Below, one piece after another: positions 44,929-53,961 of a DNA stretch of 64,000 bases (position 1 is the first letter of the stretch; each line of letters opens with the position of its first letter). The notes below the pieces were generated by a model. That model was not told where the DNA came from, made no database searches, and worked only from the letters and a program-made list of their open reading frames with translations. The position numbers were made by a program, and so were the translations under genes. The DNA lies in the NCBI GenBank assembly GCA_963803295.1, contig CAWDMC010000025.1, forward strand, positions 62,001-126,000, written 5' to 3'. This stretch comes from CAWDMC01 sp963803295 (lineage in GTDB: Bacteria; Acidobacteriota; Terriglobia; UBA7540).

Positions 44929-44974
44929 AGGGAATCCTCTACTAGGATTACAAAATGTCGGGTATGCGATCAGC

Positions 44975-45004
44975 TTGACAGCATTCTACAAAATTCTGTA
45001 GAAT
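44975..45004 (+). promoter_or_regulatory. Promoter containing a palindromic operator-like site, upstream of rlpA-like gene
   Basis: TTGACA (44975-44980) and TAGAAT (44999-45004) are 18 bases apart. Within the spacer and overlapping the -10 box lie ATTCTACA (44983-44990) and TGTAGAAT (44997-45004), a perfect 8-base inverted repeat with a 6-base centre. A protein bound there would block RNA polymerase. The TACA/TGTA core recalls BlaI/MecI/CopY-type operators, but those have a shorter centre. The leader to the gene is about 120 bases. Confidence 0.6.
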
Positions 45005-45133
45005 CGCAGATCACTTCAACCGGTTAAGCAGAACGTCGACCGAGATCAAGAGAAGTTCGAGGAAAAGGAGGTGGCGCGGACCCGTTCGGTCCAAGGTGGC
45101 CCAAGCGGATAGACCCTAATCTCAGGAGGTTTT

Positions 45134-45616
45134 ATGAAGAATCTGATGATCGGCTGCGCAGTGGCAACGCTTGTTGCTTTGTCGGCCAGGTCAGAAGCGA
45201 GACCCCCCGAGGTCTTTCCTGTAGTGAAGCAGAGAGCGGTTGTTCCACTGGCGCACGAGCAGCTCGGTTTGGCTAGTTGGTACGGCGAGGAACTACAAGG
45301 CTGTAATACGGCAAGCGGCGAGGCTTACGATCCACGTGGCCTGACCGCCGCGAGTCCCGATCTGCCCTTGGGGTGCAAGGTTCTAGTGACGAACCTCACC
45401 AACAAAAAATCTCTGGTGGTTCGAATCAACGACCGCGGGCCGGTGACTCGCGGACGCTTCTTGGATCTCTCCAAGGCGGCGGCCTTGCGTCTTGGGTTTG
45501 TAGGAGCAGGGACGGCACTGGTGAAAATGCGAACCATCCACTATCCCAAAGGCTACATTGTGACCGGGCACCATCGGCTTACCCGATTGTCGGCCTGCTT
45601 GGCAGGCGTCAAATAA
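45134..45616 (+). CDS. RlpA-like double-psi beta-barrel protein, probably lacking the catalytic His
   Basis: A signal peptide (MKNLMIGCAVATLVALSA) leads to a double-psi beta barrel, seen as GLASWYGEELQGCNTASGEA, YDPRGLTAASPDLPLGCKVL and VRINDRGPVTRGRFLDLSKA. RlpA proteins are lytic transglycosylases on stripped glycan at division sites. The usual LTAAHxxLP has Ser in place of His here, while the Asp of NDRGP is kept, so activity is doubtful. There is no SPOR domain and no lipobox. AGGAGG precedes the ATG. The promoter with an inverted repeat is about 130 bases upstream. Confidence 0.82.
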   Translation: MKNLMIGCAVATLVALSARSEARPPEVFPVVKQRAVVPLAHEQLGLASWYGEELQGCNTASGEAYDPRGLTAASPDLPLGCKVLVTNLTNKKSLVVRINDRGPVTRGRFLDLSKAAALRLGFVGAGTALVKMRTIHYPKGYIVTGHHRLTRLSACLAGVK

Positions 45617-45823
45617 CGCTAACCGCTAATCGGGGGGCTCCTCCCGGATGCGGGTCTGGTTGAGTTGAGCCCCACTGATTCCTTATTTAGTCCGGCTGGT
45701 CGAAGATATTCCCCTTCCATTTCCCTCAGACGGTTCCGGCGACCAAGGTACCGGGCTGCCCATTACCATCCTCTTGCATGAGCCTGGCATCATATTCCTA
45801 TCAGACAGCGGGAGGCAAACTGA

Positions 45824-46624
45824 GTGCTTGCTAGTGGCTTGAGATGGAAGGTGTTCCTATCCTCTTTAGCAGGAATTCTTCTGATTCCGCCCTTGGGATC
45901 CAGAAACGAGGCGCGCCAAATAGGGCCGGCCTCGCCTCAGAGCCACGCCGAGAGCGGTACCGCTTCACATGCTGCAATGCCCGGCATGGACCAACCGGAA
46001 TCTACCGCTACCCTCGATCACGAGGAACAGGAAGTCGCCATGGACGCCATGTCGCATGAGCACATGCACATGAGCGTCCATATGCAGTTCACCGAGCTGC
46101 GGCCGACCAATGCCGCCGATCAAAAGCGCGCCGCCGAACTGGTCCAGATTCTACGCGCTTCGATCGCGCGATATCGCGACTATCACGTGGCTCAGGAGGA
46201 GGGCTACACCATATTCCTCCCTCGTCTACCTCAGGCGATCTACCACTTTAACAACTATGAGAACGGGCTCAACGCCCTGTTCGACTTCGATCCGGTTCAT
46301 CCGACGTCGCTGCTCTACAAAAAGACGGCGGGCGGCTATGAATTGCTGGGCGCGATGTACACTGCTCCTCGCAACACGACGGAGGATGAACTGGACCGGC
46401 GCGTGCCACTCAGCGTAGTTCGCTGGCACCAGCACGTGAACATCTGCCTGCCACAAAAGGGTCAAGTAAGGACGGTCGACTTCGCTCTATTTGGACCCCA
46501 TGGCTCAATCTCGACTGCAGGGGCCTGCTCGGAAGCCGGAGGAAGGTGGTTCCCAGTGATCTTTGGCTGGATGGTTCATGTCTATCCGTTTGAGAAAGAT
46601 CCTGCGAAGATCTGGGCCCATTGA
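45824..46624 (+). CDS. Exported His/Met-rich protein of unknown function
   Basis: The start is a GTG with GGAGG upstream, opening a signal segment (VFLSSLAGILLIPPLG). Residues 65-85 are rich in His and Met (MDAMSHEHMHMSVHMQF), which could bind copper. The conserved-looking core runs from ELRPTNAADQKRAAELVQIL through GYTIFLPRLPQAIYHFNNYE to RWHQHVNICLPQKGQ and IFGWMVHVYPFEKDPAKIW. The core resembles an uncharacterised family I have seen in Acidobacteriota. The function is not known; metal handling is a guess from composition. Confidence 0.7.
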   Translation: MLASGLRWKVFLSSLAGILLIPPLGSRNEARQIGPASPQSHAESGTASHAAMPGMDQPESTATLDHEEQEVAMDAMSHEHMHMSVHMQFTELRPTNAADQKRAAELVQILRASIARYRDYHVAQEEGYTIFLPRLPQAIYHFNNYENGLNALFDFDPVHPTSLLYKKTAGGYELLGAMYTAPRNTTEDELDRRVPLSVVRWHQHVNICLPQKGQVRTVDFALFGPHGSISTAGACSEAGGRWFPVIFGWMVHVYPFEKDPAKIWAH

Positions 46625-46710
46625 CCTGCACAGGTTGGGACCAGCCTCCGGCCCGCGTCGAGGATGCCGCCGGGACTCCGGCGCGACCGCTCTGACGAAA
46701 GGAGACGAGG

Positions 46711-47217
46711 ATGCCGATTCAACGGAACACGGTGGACTTGTCTCCCTACCCTGATCTGGTCGTGATCTATCTCGGCATGCGGGTTCAGAGCCTGCGGGGC
46801 TTCTTCACTATGCTCGGCTTCGGGCCCCGGATCGCTAAGGCGGTCGCGCAGAATCCTGATGGGCTGCTCCGGCACGAGTCTATGATCTATTCGTTTGTCC
46901 CGGTCCACGTGGGAATGCGTCAATACTGGCGCGACTTCGAGTCGCTCGAGAGTTGGGCGAGATCGCTACCGCACCAGGAGTGGTGGAAGTCATTTCTGGG
47001 CGACCCGGGTGGCACTGGCTTCTGGCACGAGACCTACTCGATCCGCGGCGGCATGGAATGCGTCTTCGACAATGTGGCCGCACCTCTCGGGCTGAGTTAC
47101 TTCGCCCCTGTGGTCAAAGCCAAAGGCCCCATGTTCGGAGCGCGGGGCCGCCTGAAGATCGAGGGAGAAGCCAAGGTTCCTCCGGCCGTGGCCGAACGAG
47201 ATAGAGATGGGTTTTAA
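46711..47217 (+). CDS. DUF4188 domain protein
   Basis: The pattern VVIYLGMRVQSLRGF, VGMRQYWRDFESLESWARSL, WKSFLGDPGGTGFWHETYSI and GGMECVFDNVAAPLGLSYFA matches the DUF4188 family. This is a ferredoxin-like fold sometimes labelled monooxygenase, without proven activity. AAAGGAGACGAGG precedes the ATG. It follows the His/Met-rich protein gene by 86 bases and may be co-transcribed with it. Confidence 0.75.
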   Translation: MPIQRNTVDLSPYPDLVVIYLGMRVQSLRGFFTMLGFGPRIAKAVAQNPDGLLRHESMIYSFVPVHVGMRQYWRDFESLESWARSLPHQEWWKSFLGDPGGTGFWHETYSIRGGMECVFDNVAAPLGLSYFAPVVKAKGPMFGARGRLKIEGEAKVPPAVAERDRDGF

Positions 47218-47351
47218 ACAACACAGGGTCATACAGATGGCGCATGCTCCTGCTGTCACGTCCTGGCGTTGTCTTTTTCCTCTAGCCGCTCGATCCTTAT
47301 CCGGCAGGCGGCTTGAAAAAGCCGATGAGCCGAAGCTCCTGCGGGGAATGT

Positions 47352-48347
47352 TCAAAGGTATCGCACCAGTTCGTTCACTACCATCTGCACTCCAAGATAG
47401 GGATCTCCCGGTCCCTCGTACTCGATCGAATACACGCCCTTGAACGCGTTCTGCCTGGAAGCCGCGATGCAGCTGGGGAAATTGAAACGGACCTCGTTGC
47501 CGCCCGCATCGAAATCAAGCCCCTTGGCGTGACACACGGTCTTCGCATAAGGGAATAGCTTGGGAAGGGCGCGCTCGCGCGTCGGCTCATCGGGGAAATT
47601 GCCGAAATCGGGCAGCGAACCCAGAAACTTGCTGTCCACAGCACGGAAGAGCTCCACCAACGCCTCCGGGTGGGTCGATCCGATCGGGCCGTGATTCTCG
47701 ATTAGCACGGCAATGCCCTTCGATTTGCCGTAGGCGGCCAAGGCCCGGTACGACTCAACCGTCAGGGTAAGGTTGTCCACGTCCATATCGCCGGGATCAC
47801 AGCGTACCGACTGTGCTCCCAACTGTTTGGCAATGTCGATCCATTTTTTCGATGCCTCGACTGCCGCCTGGCGGACCCCCGGCTTGGGGTCGGAGAGGCC
47901 ACCCTCGTGCGAAAGCTCAGGGATATCCACGGGAATGTTGATCACTCGCGATCCAGAGGCCCGCAATTTGTTCTTCAACACCTGCAGGTAGGTGCTTTCG
48001 GTGGAAGCGAAATGGGGCGCCACGAATTCAAGATTGCGTACGCCGTACCTGCTGGCGATCATCCCGGGAAAATCGAGCAGCACAAGGTCCGTCCCGGACG
48101 GGCTGTGCTCCTTTTCGCGCGTTGCCAGGAACTGGTTGTGAAAGCTCCAACTGGAAATGGCGACCCGATTGAGTTTAGGATTTCCCGCCGGCCGCGCCGC
48201 CTTGTGTTTCTTCGCGCGGCGCCGCGGCAAGGCGGCATCGACATTTTCTGCCAAAGGCCCCATTAAACCAGTAAGGCCCGACAAGCCCACACATACAGTT
48301 AGTCCGCCCAAGCCGGCCAGCCGGTCGAGGAATTCGCGCCGTTTCAT
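47352..48347 (-). CDS. Tat-exported sugar phosphate isomerase/epimerase-like TIM barrel
   Basis: The start MKRREFLDRLAGLGGLTVCV carries a twin-arginine export motif. A Lys/Arg-rich linker (PRRRAKKHKAARPAG) follows. The xylose isomerase-like barrel then shows VAISSWSFHNQF, NLEFVAPHF, SVRCDPGDMDVDNL, VLIENHGPIGSTHPEALVEL, LPDFGNFPDEP and the final GVYSIEYEGPGDPYLGV. Metal ligands would be the Glu, Asp and His in these strands. The ATG at 48347 is preferred to a GTG three codons upstream. The substrate is unknown. Confidence 0.83.
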   Translation of the reverse strand: MKRREFLDRLAGLGGLTVCVGLSGLTGLMGPLAENVDAALPRRRAKKHKAARPAGNPKLNRVAISSWSFHNQFLATREKEHSPSGTDLVLLDFPGMIASRYGVRNLEFVAPHFASTESTYLQVLKNKLRASGSRVINIPVDIPELSHEGGLSDPKPGVRQAAVEASKKWIDIAKQLGAQSVRCDPGDMDVDNLTLTVESYRALAAYGKSKGIAVLIENHGPIGSTHPEALVELFRAVDSKFLGSLPDFGNFPDEPTRERALPKLFPYAKTVCHAKGLDFDAGGNEVRFNFPSCIAASRQNAFKGVYSIEYEGPGDPYLGVQMVVNELVRYL

Positions 48348-49209
48348 ACTTCCCACCTCTCGATCATTTTCGCACAGCAGTTGCCCGGATCCATCAAGCT
48401 GACGACTGAATTATATCCATGGTGCCCGCTAAAGCGTGTTTTTTGTGGATGGATTTGACTAGGTTCGGCACCGTCCTCGAAATCGGCCTAGAGGGTTTCA
48501 ACGCCGCACTTGTTGCCGCACTTGTTAAGGCGTCCCTACCGTATTCCGCCGATGCAGGACTCGTTTCCCCTGAATTACTGTGTCCAGCGTTTCGAGCCGC
48601 CGACGGTTACCGTGGTGCCATTTGAAGACCGGCACATTTTCGACCTGCTGCTCCGCGGAGATATCCGTCCGGAGTACGTCTGGCAATCTCTTCACGGCCA
48701 TATGGAGTACTTTATAGGCTCCAAGGCTGCTGTCACAGCCCTTGCGAGCCTGGAAAGCGGTGACCGGGCCGTCGCCATTCACTCTGATCTCGGCAACGGT
48801 AAGACCGCTGTCCTTGAGGTTCTGAAGGTCAAGGCATTCGACGCCGGGTACGACGTCTACAGCGTCGTCGAAAGACGCGGAGACGCTTTTCGAAGAACTG
48901 CAAGCGGTCTTCAAGTCATCCCGAAAAACGCTGCTGATCGTGGAGCATTATGCAGACCGGCTGGACGCAATCGACTTTATTGGCAAACATGCCCCTGGCA
49001 ACGTGGTGCTTGTCTGCACCCCGCGAACATCCACGCATGATCTGATGGTGAGCCGCCTTGCCGAGCGCCTCAAGCCTGACACAGTCCTGGAATTACCGGT
49101 GGAGTGCCTAAGTCAAGGAGAACTCGAACCGATCGTCAACTTGTTTGATCATTATGGCCTGTGGGGCGACCCTGCGGCTAAATCGAAGCATTACAAACTA
49201 GCCAAGGGC

Positions 49210-50948
49210 TGCGCCCTTGATATCCCGTTCGATTGCGATAGAAAGTGTTGCTCGCGAAGGCGCTCACAGCGGTATGCTCCTGGTATCTCACCACACAGGA
49301 GCGCACCATGAACGCCTTCTACGAGCATCATCAGCATAGCATCCAGTTCCGGTATCGATGCTTCGATCGAATCCTGCTGAACGGTTTGATCCAGCCGTTC
49401 CAACAACCCGAGCGCGTGCTCGGGTTCTTTAATACCTATCGTGAAGGGAAAAGGGTAACGCGGCAGGCCTTGACGGAAATCGCCGATCAGTTCCAATACT
49501 GGCTGAAGAACCGATCCGAGAAATGGGGTGCTCCTATCGTGGAAGCGCCCGAAGAAAAGCGACGCGATGACTTCGTACAGAAGTATCTGCGAAATTGCCC
49601 CTCCGATCGAGTGGCCGTGATCCTCAAGGCCCGAGAACCCGCCCGGATCCTGGTGGCGATCGGCGGAGAGAAGAATGACAGCCCGCACCTGGAATTCAAG
49701 CAACGCTGGGTCAACCAGTACAATTTCTATCTGAACGACCAACACTGGGGTCGGATGTTTGTACGCCTGTGTCCCTACTTTCCCTTCTCGGCGCGGGTAT
49801 GCCTGAACCAGCACCACTGGCTGGCCCTCCGCCTGCGGGAGGAGGGAATCGACTTTCAACAGTGCACCAACGCTTTCCTCCGCTGTGGCCATCCCGGACG
49901 CTTGCAGGAGCTGGCCGACTCGCTCACCGCCCAGGGCCTGCTGCGCTGTGGGCAGAAATGGCTGGCCGCCTTCACCCCCTTCTTTACGCCGCAGGAGCGA
50001 CAGTCGGCCGGCTGTCAACACCGGCTCTTCTTCTCGCAGGTGGAATACTGTGACAATCTCATCTTTCATCGCCGCGCCGCTGTCGACCAAGTCACCCAGC
50101 GTCTGCTGGACCTGAATCGGACGCTGGGGCAGCCTAAGAAGATCACCCTGATTTTCGGCCGCAAAGTGACCCAACAATACAAGGGTAAGTTGCAGACGGT
50201 GATCGAAGATCTCGACCTGCCCAATCCTGTAATCCGGACTCATTACGGACATGGTTTTGCCAAGCAGTACGTTCGAGACGACCGCTTATTGCGCACCGAA
50301 CCGGCCACTAACAACGTTTACGACTATGGCGTCAATAAGAACGTCGAAAATCTCCCTCGACTCCGGGAGCGAATGTCCGAGATCGTCGACAACTATCAAA
50401 ATGTCCAGCAAGACATCCTGGAGACCTTTGTCGACCGTGGGCAACTACGCCAGCTGGCCGAGCCCAGCAGGCTTCCCAACGGCAAGCGCCTCCCAGGCCT
50501 GAAACTCGACCATCCCCGCCAACTGGCGGTCATGCACTCCCTCGTTCGCTTCGCCAACCTCGTCGTGGGTGGAACCTTCACCACTGCCGATCTCTATGGC
50601 CCGGCGTTGGATGCTCTCGGTCGGAGCCCAGCCCACTACTCTCTGGCCTCGCTCCGCTATGACCTGTCCAAGCTACGCGCCAAAGGGCTTCTAGAAAAGC
50701 TTCCTCACTCCCGCCGCTATCGACTGATCGGCAAGGGCTACTCCATCTGTCTGGTCTTTCTCAAGCTCTTCGAACGAATCTATGCACCTCTTACCGCCGG
50801 CATCCTCAAGCCCTTCGCCGGGGATCACAAACTAGCGGAAGGGAAACGATGCGAACTCGACCGTTTGTATCAACGCCTCGGCAATGATCTGGATGCACTC
50901 CTGAGCGCTGTCGGTCTCAAAACGGAATTAAACTATCTCACGAAGACG
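49210..50948 (+). mobile_element. Transposon-like insertion of about 1.74 kb
   Basis: The segment interrupts the NTPase gene and is bounded by TGCG on both sides (49210-49213 and 50949-50952), a possible 4-base target duplication. Removing it restores the host frame without change. It carries one gene. I see no convincing terminal inverted repeats. The precise junction suggests insertion, not chance fusion. It does not belong to an IS family that I recognise. Confidence 0.6.
49271..49307 (+). promoter_or_regulatory. Hairpin that hides the ribosome site of the inserted gene
   Basis: GGTATGCTCCTG (49271-49282) pairs with CAGGAGCGCACC (49296-49307), with eleven of twelve positions paired counting one G-U, around a 13-base loop. 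The right arm contains the GGAG ribosome site and ends directly before the ATG at 49308. Such structures limit transposase translation from read-through transcripts in several IS families. Confidence 0.65.
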
Positions 50949-51065
50949 TGCGGTTCCGAATGGCAAGGGATTCTGATTGACCGTTTCAAGGCTCCCCAGA
51001 TCAGACCCGCTTTGCGCCGATCATCGAAACGCTGGCGAAGCAAAAGCGTTACTACGAAGCAGTGA
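49308..51065 (+). CDS. Putative transposase-like protein of an unnamed family
   Basis: The protein begins MNAFYEHHQHSIQFRYRCFD and is about 545 residues to the edge of the insertion. The frame then runs on into the host gene to 51065. Recognisable blocks of a family I have met in Acidobacteriota, Planctomycetota and Chloroflexota are YFPFSARVCLNQHHWLA, GIDFQQCTNAFLRC, QVEYCDNLIFHRRA, GFAKQYVRDDRLLRTE and LSKLRAKGLLEKLPHSRRYR (winged-helix-like). I cannot assign a catalytic DDE or HUH motif. Its native stop seems lost by fusion or an error near 50925-50945. Ribosome site GGAG is inside the hairpin at 49271-49307. Confidence 0.65.
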   Translation: MNAFYEHHQHSIQFRYRCFDRILLNGLIQPFQQPERVLGFFNTYREGKRVTRQALTEIADQFQYWLKNRSEKWGAPIVEAPEEKRRDDFVQKYLRNCPSDRVAVILKAREPARILVAIGGEKNDSPHLEFKQRWVNQYNFYLNDQHWGRMFVRLCPYFPFSARVCLNQHHWLALRLREEGIDFQQCTNAFLRCGHPGRLQELADSLTAQGLLRCGQKWLAAFTPFFTPQERQSAGCQHRLFFSQVEYCDNLIFHRRAAVDQVTQRLLDLNRTLGQPKKITLIFGRKVTQQYKGKLQTVIEDLDLPNPVIRTHYGHGFAKQYVRDDRLLRTEPATNNVYDYGVNKNVENLPRLRERMSEIVDNYQNVQQDILETFVDRGQLRQLAEPSRLPNGKRLPGLKLDHPRQLAVMHSLVRFANLVVGGTFTTADLYGPALDALGRSPAHYSLASLRYDLSKLRAKGLLEKLPHSRRYRLIGKGYSICLVFLKLFERIYAPLTAGILKPFAGDHKLAEGKRCELDRLYQRLGNDLDALLSAVGLKTELNYLTKTCGSEWQGILIDRFKAPQIRPALRRSSKRWRSKSVTTKQ

Positions 51066-51897
51066 TCTCCACTCTCGTACTTAATGTGCTGGAATTTCCG
51101 CCATCTATCGATCTCCTGCTGTCGCTTTGGTGGCAGGCAGTGTTGGAAGCCGACTTCAAGCAAGACGCGTCAGTCCGGGAGGTTCTTGACGCATTGAGCG
51201 GACGCATTAGCCTTCGCTCCTCTGTTGCCGGGCAATTCATTCTTACCCAATTTGCCGATCCCAATGTTCTGGTGAGTGTTCTAACGAAGATGGCGAAAGC
51301 GAGCGACGGCAGTGCCCGAAACAACGACAACTATTTCGAATTGCTGAAGAGTCTCACTAGCTAGCTAAGTTCAACGGCCTCCAGCACGTTTTCCCAGAGC
51401 GCGATCGCAAGAGGGCGCTCATTCGGTACTACGAAGCCATAAAGGACTTGTATTTCACCCGAAAGAACCCGTTGTTCTGGTTGCAGTACGCTATCGCCTG
51501 TACCGTGTTCGAGGAGTTCGACCCGGCCGACAAGTATTTCGACACGGCGTATGCACTCGCTGAAACAAAGGAATTCAACGCGTTTCAGATTGATAACCAC
51601 TACGCTCGGTTCTTGTTAATGCGTGCGATCAGGTCCAAAGACCCCGCAAATTGCATGAAGAGTTTCAGGGATGCACGAAAGCTCATCTTCGAGCAAATAC
51701 AGACGGAGCGATTACACTACCCGTTCAGCGTGGCCACCAACATCGCCGAGTTCTACGATCAGTTCGCGGCGTACCTAAGTACCCGCAGAACGGGACTGCA
51801 GCATTGGCTCTATCCCCCCCAAATCGCCGCCGACCAGGGCTAGGGCTGACCAAAAAAATGAACGTCAGAATTTCGAATAGATTTCGCCAATTTTAAA

Positions 51898-51952
51898 CGG
51901 AGGAAGGATTCGAACCGCCGCCCCACGGTAAGGAGAACCGCGTTGAGGCGTC
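51898..51952 (-). other. tRNA-like 3' fragment
   Basis: On the minus strand CGCGGTTCTCCTTACCGTG can form an anticodon-type stem with a 7-base loop. It is followed by GGTTCGAATCC, the hallmark of a tRNA T arm. The T stem has one mismatch and the loop lacks the usual T at position 33. I find no matching 5' acceptor strand or D arm, so it is not a working tRNA. Its place just after the accessory patch suggests an attachment-site scar. Confidence 0.35.
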
Positions 51953-51984
51953 GCTCATACAGAGAGGAGCGGACGCTCCCTGTC

Positions 51985-52302
51985 TCACAGGAAATGCGAG
52001 CGGTACTTCCTTTGCACCCCGGGACTACGCCCGCTCACGAACCATTCACCCACATCTGCGGAAGCCTCAGCTAGCAGATCCCAAAGGGTCCGTAGCGTTC
52101 GTAGGATCCAGTCCAGAAGCTTCACCCCACCCCACACGAGGATTTGCTGAAGTGACCGGGCTGGCTCTCCTGGGTCTAACCGGAGTGGAGAATGAGCTCC
52201 GTCGGTCGCGTAGCTGGTCAACACCAAGCCGCTATAAAGAGCGACAAACCCAAGCAGGATCAGCCTCAGCGTCCACAGGAAGACCAGGGTTGCAATGCTC
52301 AT
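51985..52302 (-). CDS. Small membrane protein of unknown function
   Basis: GAGGAG lies six bases before the ATG at 52302, giving 105 residues and removing a non-hydrophobic extension. One long membrane segment (SIATLVFLWTLRLILLGFVA then LYSGLVLT) is followed by a soluble part and an amphipathic helix (KLLDWILRTLRTLWDLLAEA). The tail is basic. No family is recognised. Confidence 0.6.
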   Translation of the reverse strand: MSIATLVFLWTLRLILLGFVALYSGLVLTSYATDGAHSPLRLDPGEPARSLQQILVWGGVKLLDWILRTLRTLWDLLAEASADVGEWFVSGRSPGVQRKYRSHFL

Positions 52303-52627
52303 CTGAAAACTCCTCACCCATGCTTTAGATTCAGTAGCAAGTCCAAGGATTCTATATCGGCAAAAATCCGGCAAAGTTAAGCCCCAAGGTCCACCCCGGT
52401 CAAGCCCTGCATGACGGCCGTCGGTTTACTATCTAAATCAAGCACTTGCGCGCAGGTGAACGTGCCACCCAGACTTTTCCTCTTGCTCCCAGCATCCCTC
52501 TTCTGCCATCGTATGGACAAGGCTGACGCGCGGCGTAGGAGTCCTGGCGCTCTTACCTTACAGCGGATCTGCGAATTGCCGATGAATTCGGCTGCGATCG
52601 ACTGCCATCCGAGGAAAGATTCTGGCT

Positions 52628-53792
52628 GTGGCTGAAGAAAACGCAATCTATTGGCTCGGGCTGACTCGCATCGAAGGGCTGGGCGTGCGAGGTATGCACC
52701 GTCTGATCGAGCGCCTGGGTTCCCCAGCCGAGATTTATCGCTCTTCGATCGCGGCGCTTGAGGCATGCGGACTACGTGCGCACGTCGCACAATCCATCTT
52801 TCGCAAGGCGGGACTCGAGGAAGCGGAGAAACTGGCGGAGACCGCGGCGGCATCCGGCAGCCAGATTCTCACCTACGCCAGCGCGGACTATCCGTCGCAG
52901 CTCAAGCAGATCGCGGATCCGCCCCTGGTGCTTTACGTGCGCGGTAATGTGAAACTGCTCTCACAGCCTGGTGTGGCCGTGGTCGGAACGCGACGGCCCT
53001 CCGCGTACGGAAGCCAGGTAGCGGTGCGGCTGGCCCGTGAGTTGGCGGAGCGGCAACTGGTGGTCACGAGCGGCTTGGCGCGTGGTATCGATTCCTCAGC
53101 GCATCGCGGCGCACTGGAAGCACGGGGAAAGACGGTGGCTGTGCTTGGAAGCGGCATCGACGTGATCTATCCTCGCGAGAACAAAAAGTTGGCCGAGGAG
53201 ATCGTCTCTGCTGGCACACTCGCGAGCGAGTTTCCTCCGGGGACATCACCGGCTCCAGAAAACTTTCCGATACGCAATCGCATCATTAGTGGATTGTCGC
53301 TCGGTGTGGTGGTGGTTGAGGCAGCCGAATACAGTGGGTCGTTAATCACGGCGCGTCTGGCGCTTGAGCAGGATCGCGAGGTCTTCGCGGTGCCAGGCAA
53401 TATCACGTCGGCACAGAGCTTTGGCCCTAACCACTTGATCAAGCAGGGGGCCAAGCTGGTAGACGGCTGGCGTGACGTGGTGGATGAGTTGCCGGCTGCG
53501 ATCCGCATGCAATTCCTCCCCCAAGCCGCCGATTCGTCTGCGGGAGAAACCGATGTGGCCGGAGACACCTCGCAGCACCTGCCTGCAACCGCACTCCTGT
53601 TCGAGCAGTCGTTGAATCCCGAACAGAAGGCGGTCCTCCAGGCTCTCCGCGTCGATGAAGCGCTCTTCGTGGATTCTATTTTAGGCAGCGTCGATCTGCC
53701 CCATCCCCGCCTTCTGGCTACTTTGCTGGATCTCGAGAATGAGCGGCCTGGTGCGCCAGTTACCCGGAAAACAGTTTATTCGCAAGCTGTAG
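52628..53792 (+). CDS. dprA: DNA-processing protein DprA, with a frame break near its end
   Basis: DprA loads RecA on incoming single-stranded DNA in natural transformation. The N-terminal helix-hairpin part (YWLGLTRIEGLGVRGMHRLI) leads to the Rossmann core with VVGTRRPSAYGSQ, VTSGLARGIDSSAHRGAL, VAVLGSGIDVIYP and FPIRNRIISGLS. The last winged domain reads LLATLLDLE and then loses frame. One base over it continues MSGLVRQLPGKQFIRKL to a TAG at 53790-53792, the usual end. An extra A near 53738 explains it. Without correction the frame runs to 53923. The GTG start gives the normal beginning. topA follows, a common pairing. Confidence 0.9.
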
Positions 53793-53961
53793 CCGGTAAG
53801 TGGGAGAGGCCAATTGCCAACGCGCAACAAGCAGGTTCCGATGCATTACCTGATTGGGATTGCCAGGTAGGCATGCGTCGAATATGCCGCCAAGACATCC
53901 AATTGCAGTATCGGGAGCTCTAGAGCACCGAAGGGTAAGCAGTTACTGAGAGTTAAGAACT

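Larger units (their letters stand above)
48552..51843 (+). pseudogene. Remnant of a STAND/P-loop NTPase with helical repeats (probable defence gene), split by an insertion
   Basis: Pieces in three frames form one protein. First is a block with YVWQSLHGHMEYF and the Walker A AIHSDLGNGKTAVLE. After a shift near 48866 comes ETLFEELQAVFKSSRKTLLI, with a Walker B-like LLIVEHYADRLD, then VVLVCTPRTSTHDLM up to LAKGC at 49212. The insertion 49210-50948 intervenes. Removing it rejoins the frame exactly as LAKGCGSEWQGILIDRFKAP. After further shifts near 50996 and 51362 come helical repeats (FAPIIETLAKQKRYYEAVIS; YAIACTVFEEFDPADKYFDT). Relatives I recall have an N-terminal SIR2-like effector, which is missing here (only 200 bases lie upstream). 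The gene is dead in this state; the defence role is inferred. Confidence 0.65.
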
